Origin: Viola odorata
Lineage: Eukaryota > Streptophyta > Magnoliopsida > Malpighiales > Violaceae
Length of the DNA stretch: 64,000 bases
Assembly (NCBI GenBank): GCA_963691705.1
Contig: OY829545.1
Location: 29,189,475 to 29,253,474, forward strand
Reading direction: 5' to 3'
In this document: positions 33,672 through 43,969 of the stretch, in pieces
How positions within the stretch are numbered: the stretch's first letter is position 1
Layout: each line of letters opens with the position of its first letter
The notes under the pieces: generated by a model
What the model saw: the letters and a program-made list of their open reading frames with translations, nothing else
Database searches by the model: none
What the model was told of the DNA's origin: nothing
Made by a program: the position numbers and the translations under genes

Positions 33672-35976
33672 CTAGATTAAACTCCCATAGTTTGCGAAAC
33701 TCCAATCCCCCCCCCCCCCCCCCCGCCCCCCCGCCTTTTTTGACTTACATAATACCTCCCAGAATATCCAACTAACCTTGCGGTGATTATCAACACCTCC
33801 CCACCAATATTGCCTCATGGCTCGCTCCATTTCCTCACAAATTCCACACAGCAGCTCGAAACAACTCATCAGGTACGTGGGGATTGCCTGCGCAACGGTC
33901 TTGAGCAACACTTTCTTCCCTGCCTATGACAAGTTTTTTTCCTTCCATCCACTCAGCCTCTTGCATAATCGATCCCGGACATTACTGAACAATATCTTCT
34001 TTGAGCAACCAAACCCTATAGGGAGCAGGGACGGGCTGCCCCCGAATTTTTTTTGGAGTATTTTAAAAGGAAAGCAAAGCAATCGAGCTGAACAAAAAAT
34101 TGAACTAAATAACAAATATTTAGATAAATTTAACAAAAAGATAAATAAGAAGACAATATAGAAAAAAATTAATTATACATTAGAATTTATACAATATACG
34201 TACTTCTTACAATTGTTCTCTACGAGGTTTCATTTTTTGAAATCCTTGTATAATTCTCTCATTCTCTACACTATCAAAAATATCTCTTTTCATATTTTTT
34301 AAGTTTTTATTTGACATATATTTTAATACTCACACTCTTCAATAATAAAAGGATAATTAGTAAAATTAGATAAAAAATATCTAAAAAATAGTAAAATATT
34401 ATTTAATTTGAGATAATAAAAAACCCTAAAATGTCATTTAATTTAAAACGGAGACACATATAAAGTGGCGAAGCTAAGATAAGTTTTTGAAATTTTTTAA
34501 ACTTTAAGGTCCTTATAAAATAAAAGACTAAATAGGTTGATAATTTTATAAGAAGAAAAATATGAGTTTATTTACAAAGGATAGTTAAAATTTTAAAGGT
34601 AATTACGGGAGTACTTTCTTACAAACAAATAAAAAATCTTTAGGAATTATTATAAGAAAAATAAGAAGACAAATGTTGTTTTTTGGTTGAGGAGAGGAGA
34701 GGAGAGGAGAGGCAGAGGCAAAGGCAAAGGCTAGGGATTGGATTTGGTCGAGGAGAGGAGAGGGATGAACGGAGCCAATTCAATTAATTGATGTGCGGCC
34801 AAAGTTGAAAAGCCAAATTGAAAGATTGTGGCTGGGCTAATGGGCCTATTAAAAAAAAAATTGATTGGGCCAAGGTGGGCTAATGCCCACCCTGGCCCCC
34901 AGCTGGATCCGTGCCTGACAGGGAGACCTAGATATTTCGAATGGTGGCTAACCACCATCATTCGAAGCCTATGCTGAATTGTCAACTTTGCTCCACTGCT
35001 CACATTTCTGTTGAACACCACTTCTAACTTATCCAAATTAATCTTCTAGCCCGAGGCAACCTCATAACCCTCCAGAATACGAGCTATAGCATCTGCTTCA
35101 CCAAGAGAGGCACGAGCAAAAATTAGACTATTATTAGCATAAAAAAGATGGCTCATAGGAGCCCCCTTGACTCACCGAAATACCGTGTAGTTGTTGTTGT
35201 TGATTCATCTCGCGTAACATTGCTCATAACCTTCCGTAGACATAATAAATAAATAACAGGATAGCGGGTCGCCCTGCCTGAGACCTCTCCCTGGTCGGAA
35301 GACAAGCCCTGAACAACCCTCAACAAGAACAGAGTATAGAAACACATCATAATGAGGTCCACCCATCCATGGTAAAACCCCAGTTTGTGCAGGATTTGAC
35401 TAAGATAGTTCCATTCTACGCTATCATATGCCTTACTCATATCCAGCTTCAGACTCATCCAACCTCTCCCTGACCAATTGTTCTGCATAGCATAAAACAA
35501 TTCTTGCGTAACACACACATTATCAGTAATCAATCTGTTTGGGACAAAAGCACTCCGATTCTCTGAAATTATCTCAGGAAGAAAAAGTTTCAGCCTATTA
35601 GCCAAAACCTTAGTTACAAGTTTAAAATGACATTGCACAGGCTAACGGGTCTAAAATGCGAGCAATCTAATGAATTAGAAACCTTAGGAATCAAAATTAT
35701 AAAAGTATGGTTTAAGTCACTAGGATCTGCAGCATGCTTAAGAACATTAAGAATAGTCGAATAAATTGAATCTCCTACTAGATGCCAAATTTTTTGATAA
35801 AAAAGAGGTGGTATACTATTAGGGCTAGGCGTTTTTTTCGGTTTCATATGTTTTAGCACTGTGTAGACCTTTTTAGTGTAGGAGGCCATTAGCCATTCAT
35901 TCATCATAACAATAACAATTGAGTTCACCGGGCAAAGCGCATTCGTTATATCCACCGAACTAGTCAATGTAAACAA
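33672..35976 (-). pseudogene. L1-type LINE reverse transcriptase remnant, interrupted by a MITE
   Basis: Read on the minus strand, pieces follow plant LINE ORF2 order: MKPKKTPSPNSIPPLFYQKI, IPKVSNSLDCSHFRPVSLCN, KVLANRLKLFLPEIISENRS, SLKLDMSKAYDSVEW, then YANN where the catalytic YADD should be (about 35135), KYLGLPVR, the MITE at 34026-34917, ILFSNVRDRLCKRLSGWKEK, and KTVAQAIPTYLMSCF with the WWGG block. Several frame changes, an in-frame TAG near 35050 and loss of both active-site Asp residues show it is dead. The endonuclease part and the 3' end are missing. A 28-bp C-rich run (33709-33736) has grown inside the frame. Confidence 0.88.
34026..34917. mobile_element. Non-autonomous hAT element, 892 bp, inside the LINE
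   Basis: Ends are CAGGGACGGG and, on the complement, CAGGCACGGATCCAGC, the CAGGGGCGGA-type tips of plant hAT elements. The 8-bp flanks ATAGGGAG (34018-34025) and ACAGGGAG (34918-34925) differ at one base. LINE homology resumes exactly on both sides. The interior is AT-rich and has no transposase. Confidence 0.75.
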
Positions 35977-37160
35977 CTTTTTAAAATATTATGTGAAAAT
36001 GGTCTCAACAGCTCCCAAATCCACGTGCCAAACCCCCCATCTCATCGTTGATCCGTTGTATCAAATGCTCACCTAATTTTGCGGGAAGAAGCCGCTTCAA
36101 CTCTAACTTATAAATTCTTATTCAATGAAACTTATTAAAGGGATTGGTTGGGGAGACGATTTATGTACAAACATCTCCTCTACATTTATACCATGTGTAA
36201 TAATATATGGAGAAAAAATGCATATGCAAATAATTTTTTATACACCTAGCTAGAATTTTGTACCGCGTTTATTTTTTTTGAGAAACTTCATATTATTATG
36301 GTAAAATTTAACTTGAAAAAAACTATAATACCACAAGATACTACTAGTTTTTTTATACACACAAGTAACTAAGTCTGAAGGCTCAATTAGTTCGAATTTT
36401 CTATATAGGAGGTACCCATCAGGTCTCTATTTGGATTCAATTGAGCTGAGATATTGATAATTCATTTAGAGTTATGTAGACACTGATGAGTTTATTTAAT
36501 ACATAATTTTGCGCTCCGCGGTTCAGTAGTATATATGTTTGTCCTTTAGTCTGCTTGGTTGATTTTCAGAATCTTTACCTGTGATATACGTTCTTGACTT
36601 CTTGTATATTCGTTTCCACTACGTTTGGAAGAAGTTGCTTCTCCTGAACGTTGTTCTTGAGTCTTAACGCGCTTCTGGAATTTGCTATAGAAACTACTAC
36701 ATAGGAATGGACTGAAAGTGGAAAGTACCACGTTAAAATATGTCGATGCTTTCAGTTTCGGAAATTTTAATAATTGTGGATTTAAATGTCGTTCACCGGA
36801 TGAAATTAGATAAAATGGGGCAATTGTACCCAAAAAATAGTAGAAGGGTGAAATCTTAAAATTGAAAGTCTAGGGACCAATTGTTTAAGGGGTAACATAC
36901 ATATTGCCTGATATATAATGGTGTTGAATATTTATAATAGAGATTATAGAACTTTGCTTCTGAACCGACTTGGAGGGTAATTGGTGATGATCACAATTAG
37001 CCCTAACAAAATAAAACCAAGCAATTGAATAAAATGATTTTTTCAAGTAAAAACATCCATTAGAACATAATAGAGAGCTTTCTTAAAGTAAAACCATTCA
37101 CATGACAGCTTAGTTCTCTCCATTTTTCTGTTTCGAATGATAGTAAAACACGACCTCTTC
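35977..37160. other. Intergenic DNA
   Basis: No supported gene. An open frame of 95 codons at 36546-36833 (minus) has no recognisable similarity and is not called. Confidence 0.45.
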
Positions 37161-37720
37161 TTAACCAGCATACCTTGAAATGAGGACTTTCAGTATTGCA
37201 TTCTTCCTGTCAATCAGCTCAAACACACAAACATCACCCACCTTCACAGAATTGTCACTAACAAATTTGCGCCATCCAGAGGAGAAGTAAGTATGCCGCT
37301 GATTTGAACCGCAACTTAACAGCTTCAAGCGCCAGCATTTGTTCCCAACCTGGAGCATCATATGGCTTCCTTGCAGAACATGCTCATTGAAGAATTTTTG
37401 TGGAACATGCTGCACGTTATACAATTTTGATTGGTGAGTATAGAGTTCAACAGAGAGAGAAAAGGAGAGATCTATAAGGAAGAGGAAAGCATAAAAGCAT
37501 AAAGTAAAGCACTCATTAAACAGTTTCAATTGAAAGCTTACCTATCGGCGGATATATGATGGTTGCAAGAGGATCCTTAAAATTGGTTTTTTTGACTTGA
37601 AAGCAGAGCAGGCTCTCTGAAGAGCATCCCGTTTTTCACCACCTGTTAATGACTGTTTTTTCCTAATGCCAGTAGCTGTCTTTTTCTTGTCACTACCCTT
37701 GCCAACTGGAGAATCAAGTC
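37161..37720 (-). pseudogene. B3-domain (REM-like) DNA-binding protein gene, 3' part, probably broken
   Basis: Two minus-strand exons with GT/AG borders. Exon 37720-37542 encodes a Lys-rich linker (GLDSPVGKGSDKKKTATG) and the start of a B3 fold (FKSKKPILRILLQPSYIRR). Exon 37410-37161 encodes the rest (HVPQKFFNEHVLQG, MLQVGNKCWRLKL, GWRKFVSDNSVKVGDVCVFEL) and ends TAA. B3 proteins bind DNA in the nucleus. The last codon of the first exon, just before the splice donor, is TAG (37542-37544), which would stop translation before the second half. Upstream exons are not seen; the Athila C element begins 220 bp away. It is either a pseudogene or a gene using a splice site I cannot see. Confidence 0.7.
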
Positions 37721-37943
37721 CTAACCATGGAAAACAAATATGAGATGATAAAATAGAAACACATGGGAGCTATCTATGAAGGAAAACATTATTGAACTGT
37801 AGCAATTACAGTGACATAGTTAGAGCACAACAGATGAAACTTTACATATGAAATAGTTTCAAGGCATGACTATGACATCCACATCCCATCTGGACAGCAG
37901 AGTGATGTGTTCATCCCTTTTATGCATGTAAATTTAACCCCAC

Positions 37944-39266
37944 TGATGGTTGCCAAAACCGTCAAAAATAAATAAATACAATCTACCATGCACATGTAGT
38001 TTTAAAACAGTAGCAAGTGGTAAAATGATCGTTCCTCAGGGATTCGGTGGACAATTAAAATTCTTTATAAACGACTAGAAAAGTAACAAGTGGTAAACAC
38101 CAATATTGAGTTGTGTTGCAATTGATTGAATAACAAAAATAACATAAAATAGCAAAGAAAGTGATTTGTGTGTGTGTTGACAGGTGACAAATTTCCAATA
38201 AGGATTCGATTGTGCTCATGCATTATACTGATTGATCATCGATTCAAATATTTTTAAGACCAGACTTATAGAAAGGCTATAGAGACCAGCGGTACTCTGA
38301 GCCTCCTACTCTCCTCCTACTCAAGATTCCTAAGGCGGTACTCCTACTAGGATCCCTAACCAATCAATAACCTTAAGGCGGTACTCCTAATAAAGTTTAA
38401 CTGAAAGGTTGATTAAACACGGGGAGAGACTTTTCCTGATCTAGAAGATAATTTCTTCTACTCCTATGAATCGGATTCTATTCTTTTTCTAATTAGCTAT
38501 CAAACTAATTAGTTGCCTGCAGATTCCTATCAACGATGTAGCATCCAACGTTTCTAAGAAAAGCTGTAATTGTTCCAATTAAAATCTAAGGCGATCAAGC
38601 TTAAATCAAATAAGAACAAATTGACGTTTAATTAAAAAGAATAGAAATACAAGCTGGAATTTAATAACTGCATTTAGATCTCACAATCAGATAATCATGG
38701 CAATGAATCCTTACAAGAAAATAGAATTTAGCCAAGCATCATCATAATAAATAAATAAAAGGGATTGAAAGCATAAACTAGAATTTATTAATTAAAAGGA
38801 AAGAGTAGCAAACAGCGTTAAAGCTCCAGCTATGGGTTTGCAATTACCACTAAGAAGAAAGAAATATTCTGTGTAGAGAAGAGGTCATTAGAGGCGCAAC
38901 TCTTTTCTCCCTCTAAATAATGTTTTTCAAAATTGAAATTAAAAGAAATATTATCTGAATAAAATAATATCCAGCTGTTTAAATTTCCTAACTGGAAAAT
39001 ATGAGTTCTTCTGACAGTAGGAGTTCTTCACAGAGCAGGAGACCGCAGTCGCTGGAATCTCGGATCATCCTTATCCCAGGCCTGGGATAAGGACAACTCT
39101 GAAGCAAAACATCTCTATTCTTGGTTCTTTCAGCTCCTAATCGAATGATCTGCTTCTCAGCACCCATATATGCATAAAGGAGTACAAAAGACAAGGATTA
39201 GCAGTATCATCATCCTAAAAAGCATAGAAAAGGATGATGAAAGTAAGACAATTTAAGCTCCAATCA
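37944..39266 (-). repeat. 3' LTR of Athila C
   Basis: About 1323 bp. On the minus strand it starts TGATTGGAGC after AGTGTGGGGGATT and ends GGCAACCATCA. The start is firm by analogy with A and B; the end is inferred from the TG...CA rule. It contains a perfect 24-bp palindrome at 39069-39092. Confidence 0.6.
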
Positions 39267-40502
39267 AATCCCCCACACTAACCTATGCTTGCCCCCAAGC
39301 ATCAAAGAAAATAAAAACACATCAAAACACATCAAAACAGAACAAACATCAAGACCCAGATCTCTTCTTTTGGCTGCATACCTCACTACTGAAACTACCA
39401 AGACACTCCCCTTACCGAGTCGATGCTGGACTACCAAGGACCAATCAATACCTTAAACATACCCCATCCACATGGTATCAAGACATCCAACTTTTTAAAA
39501 ATATTGTAATTATTAAGGGACAAAGCTCACTACAAATTTGAGTCCTACCGAAGTGCATTTCCACCTAAATGTGTATCTGTGCCATTTAAATCACTTATTA
39601 GCAGTTTTTTTTTCTTCATTTTTTCAATTCTTTGCCCTTTTTATTTTTACAGGCATAACTAATAGCAGTGCTTGTTCTTTTTGGGCTCCCAGAACTTCCA
39701 CTTTTGCTATCTCTGCTCTATGACATTCCAGCACATTTTAAAACATTACACATTCAATCAGACGGAAATTAAAGCACTCTCAAATCTAGCATAGCAAGCC
39801 TTGTCACCCTAATTGAATGTTAAGCCCTAGCTAGCTGTCCTTTAGACTATGTGTATAGTTAATGTTCTGAGAACATTAAGCTATATACCTCTTAGGCATT
39901 GATCATGTTACGCTCATTCGCTCCCTTGGTACTTAAGCATAGACTCGATCAAACAAGTGTCTAAATGTGGTTTTAGCAGTGAACTATACAACCTAGGTCG
40001 AAATCAGGGTTTGATGCTATACACAACAAGACAGACTGACTCAAATATGCATACAAATTAAGAACAAAAATCACGCATCAGACCAGAAAAATCAAAAGAA
40101 ATTTCAACTGACTCGTGACCCGACTCAAACAGACTGACTCACACAATTGATTTCAATCACACAATCAATCAAAACAGCATGCTCACATAAAAGTTCCTCC
40201 CCCACACTAGACGACACTTTGTCCTCAAAGTGTGAGAAAGGGGAAAGACACAACGAAAATGAAATAAAGAGTTAAAAAGGAAAGAAAGTACCCGGGGGGA
40301 ATTATGGGTTGGGTGGGGATGTGGACTGCTTGAACTAGCTCAAAAGCTGCCTTTGCAAAGCATTGGTATGCTTCTGCTCTTTAATTAAATCGTTAAGCTG
40401 AGCACCTTGCTTTTCAACAGTTTGTTGTAAAAGTGCCTGATTAGCCATCAATTGTTTTATCATAGCAGCCATGACTTGTAGCTTATTCCTAGACCTAACA
40501 GC
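39267..40502 (-). other. 3' noncoding region of Athila C
   Basis: Between ORF2 and LTR, with blocks shared with A and B (GATCAATGCCTAAG region near 39893). At 40214-40233 is the stem-loop ACACTTT-GAGGAC-AAAGTGT (minus strand), followed by AGTGTGGGGGAGG at 40201-40208, a second G-rich, PPT-like tract. Confidence 0.6.
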
Positions 40503-41578
40503 CTAGTCATTCTGTGGCTGCCCTCCCTGGTCTGGAGTAGCATCCTCTTGCTGTACTGGTTCATTTGACAGGTTGTCTGTATCATCCAAATCCTTCGCAA
40601 ATTTGTAGTTTCCTCCATGCTTTGTCCCTAAGATGTGTTCTGCTGCTGGAGTAAAACCTGTATTGCTACGCACTACAAGATTTTTGTCCAAGTGAAAGTA
40701 ACCCATAGTGTCTAAAGCTTTTAAATCCAAAACTCGTAATCAGAAGATTTAAACAAGTCACAAGAAAAAAGGTCTAAACCCCTATGCTGCACAGCAAGTT
40801 CAGTGATGAATGATCCCATTGGCATTCTATTCTTTACAAGTCGAACTTGGTTGCAAAACCAGTAGCCTAAGTTTAGTTTGTGTTTGTTCACCATGCACCA
40901 CAAAATAAACAACTTTTGTTTCGAAATCAGTCCAGTTATACCAGTTTTTCCTGAAAAAGTAATTGCTAAGAACCTATGTATGATCCTAAGGGACAAGTCT
41001 GGGATGGCGTGAGCTTTCGCATAACTGTCATAAAAAATGGCAGCAGGGTTCTTGGTCAATTGTTTCCATACATCATGCTTATAAAAAACATAAAAATCTG
41101 GGTATTCACTTAGGCAATTCACATACCAATCAGATTGCAGTTCAACTACTTTAACGAAGCCAATCATAACATTGAATTCATCCATAGTCAAGTGGGAATA
41201 TCGGTTCATTAATCTAAAATTGACTTCCTTAGCATTCACAAACTTCTTCTTTTTAGAAGCTGACCAAAAAGATGCATAAAATTCAAATTAACCAAATTTG
41301 AATTCAGTAAGGGGATCAAGAATATCCAAGTCAACAAGCAATTGATAATCAAATTTAGTGCATGCAATCACATCCCAATTATATTTCACATTTAAGCATT
41401 CAAGAGAGTCAAATTCATCAAAATGTAACCAGCCCTTGAGATTATCAAGTGCTGGTTTTACCTTTTGTAGGGCTTGACCTCCCTTTACTCTGTCTCAGAC
41501 TCGCACTTACCCTTGTTGTTCTAACGGGGTTACTGGCTCCTTAGAGGATAATCCAGGCGTTTGAACCTTGTTGGTAGG
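40503..41578 (-). pseudogene. Athila C ORF2, C-terminal part
   Basis: Minus strand: LDNLKGWLHFDEFDSLEC near 41430, then the frame at 41239-40721 (NRYSHLTMDEFNVMIGF, SGKTGITGLISKQKLFILWC) and 40730-40503 (LDLKALDTMGYFHLDKN, NTGFTPAAEHILG). These match the middle and end of B ORF2. The pieces are in different frames, with a shift near 40730 and stops near 41280, so it is not functional. The role of this Athila ORF is unknown; it is sometimes called env-like. Confidence 0.75.
41574..41578. repeat. Target duplication GTAGG of Athila B (left)
   Basis: GTAGG stands before the B 5' LTR and again at 60944-60948 after its 3' LTR. C ORF2 continues on both sides. Confidence 0.85.
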
Positions 41579-42370
41579 TGATTGCATTCTATTTCATCAT
41601 GTTTTCACTGTCTATTTACTTGTTGTTTGGGCAGTAAATCTATTGATTTTTATTGTATTTCCCATGCTTAGGCAGTTCTGGTTTGGAGGCCAATCATTGG
41701 AGGATTTTGACCACAAGCACTGGAGCTGATTTTCAGAGCATCTTGGCCTAGAGTTTGGCCAAGATCCCTTCGCGCACCAAAGCATCGATTACCAGATCGT
41801 CTTGGCCGGGAGCTTAGCCAAGACTCATTCGCGACAGGCAAATCTCGAGCAAGTAGCGTTGGCAACCATTTGGGCCGCTTCTCGCTTGGGCCTTGCGAGC
41901 TGGCAATTTACTAATGCCCAGTGATTTCAGAAGGATCAATTTGACATTAATTCAAGAATCCTTTTTAGGATCTCCTTCTATTTTTGAATATTGCAAACTC
42001 ATTTTGTAATTCAAAACATTGTTACTATCTCCTTAGATTTTAGAGGAGTTTGAATTAGAATAGGACGAGGGAATTTCAGCTCTATATAGTTGAGCTCTCC
42101 CTCTCTTCTCTCATCTCATCTTCTTCCTCATCTTCTATTAAAAACATACAATTTCTTTGCTCCGGAATTTCCAAGTTTTGTGAATTCACGGATTTAATAT
42201 CTTTATGCAATTAAGTATTTTTATCTTCTATCTATGAGTATGAGTAGCTAAACACCTATTCTTGGTAAGGGTCGATGAGCTTTGTTCTTATGTATTCGTG
42301 AGATCAAATTGCCCTTAATACTCTCGTCGATTCGTATTTGCTTAGTTCTTAAGCTTAATAAATCGCTTAC
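41579..42370 (+). repeat. 5' LTR of B, first part
   Basis: Starts TGATTGCATTCTATTTC. Contains two GGCCAAGA hairpin units (41740-41766 and 41799-41825) and a TATA-like CTCTATATAG near 42080. It breaks at CTTAC (42366-42370), where A inserted; the LTR resumes at 49416. Confidence 0.85.
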
Positions 42371-43898
42371 TGATTGCATTGCATTTCATCATGTTTTATT
42401 GTCCATTTACTTGTAGTTTTGGACAGTAAATCAACTAATGTATCCCTTAATTCACCATATCTTATCAGGTCTGGTTTGGAGGCAGTACTTGAGGAATCTG
42501 AGCAGAAGAGAGCTGGAGCAATTAACTCGAGTCTAGGCCTGGGTCTTGGCCTAGACATATTCGCATCTGACGCAGTGCGCTTACCAGAATCGTCTTGGCC
42601 TAGACTCCGGCCAAGACTCCTTTGCGATCAGACTGCAGCTTGGAGCGATTGAAGTATTTTTGGAGTTGGACTCTCACAGCTGGCACGTAGCAGCTGTCCA
42701 GCAATTTTAGAGGGATAGGAAGACAATCTTATGTAGAATCCCGCATGGGATCTCCCTCTTTAATTAATTGCGATTTAGTTTCCATATTTAGAACAATTAA
42801 TTGTAATAATCTTTTAGGAGATTATTTAGGAGATTGAGTTGGAGAAGGACAGAGGAGTTTTAGCTTTCTTATAGCTGATCTCGTCCTCCCCTTTTTCACT
42901 CTCTCTCTCAGACGCTCTCTTCTTCTTCCCCAATTCGACACTTTTATACTATTGCTCCGGATTCAATTCTTTGAATCTCGGATTTAATTTATTTATGCAA
43001 TCAAGTATTCTTATTATTCATTCATGAGTATGAGTAGCTAAACACTTGTTCTTGGTAAGGGTTGATGAGCTTAAGTTCTTAATGCAATCGTGAGACACAA
43101 TCCGTTCTTCACAATCTCTTTCTTTGTATTTATTTATTCTTGAACTTAATCCATCGCTTACTCACTAGAGCCAAGGTTTGATCATCCTTGTTCTCTAGGA
43201 GAGAAGAGTTGTAACCAGTCTAGAAGGAGAGGGAGTACCCGCCGGCTAGACGGAGTAGGTGACTAGTCTCGAGCAGACTAGAAGAATAGGTAAAATAGGT
43301 AGAGACCAGATTGACAACCTAGGAACTTAGCCTAGGTACTGTCTTCCCCTGCACCATTGAAGAGGTGAGCAACCATTCAAGACAGCAGTCAAACGGATAA
43401 ACCCTTTAACCAGCAAGGTGTCCCTTGGCTAGGATTATCAGGAGAGGGAGTACCCGCCAGATAGTTTGAAGAGGAGGGAAGATAGGAGGGAAAAGGAGTT
43501 CCTCCCCTCTATAGCAGTACTATGAAGAAGAGATGAACATACTTCAGTCCATGATCGATGCATAAGAACGCAAGCTCACCCATCGCCCTTACCTGGAATT
43601 CCGTATCACAAGACTTTTTCCCAATCTAGCCCGCAGTCTTGGCCTAGACTTCGGCCAATACTATCTTATATTTTAAACTGTTTTCATTACTTTCTGTTTT
43701 GTCTTTAGTTTCAGATAACAACCAACCAAAACTCATTGACGAGGAAGTCAAACTCAAGAACTACATTTCCTAGAGGTCTCTGTGAACGATCCTCTTACCA
43801 TCATCTACAAATCCTTGTAGACAGTGATAAGTTGTATTTCTACCCCCCATTTCCATACTTATTTCACTCTTATATTTGACGTGTTCGACGCGCGGTCA
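42371..43898 (+). repeat. 5' LTR of A
   Basis: TGATTGCATTGCATTTC to GACGCGCGGTCA. Carries hairpin units at 42531-42556, 42592-42617 and 43636-43661. A CTTATAGC TATA-like motif lies near 42868, upstream of a CT-rich leader. Confidence 0.9.
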
Positions 43899-43903
43899 AA
43901 TTT

Positions 43904-43921
43904 TGGCGCCGTTGCCGGGGA
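43904..43921 (+). other. Primer binding site of A (tRNA-Asp type)
   Basis: TGGCGCCGTTGCCGGGGA, five bases after the LTR, is the standard Athila PBS complementary to the 3' end of tRNA-Asp. Confidence 0.9.
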
Positions 43922-43969
43922 TCTCTAACGGTATTTGTAGTTTTTGTTTTATTTTGTTTTTGATAGTTG

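Noticed and set aside
36546..36833. 95-codon minus-strand frame
   Set aside because: No recognisable domain, no splice or promoter context; could be chance.
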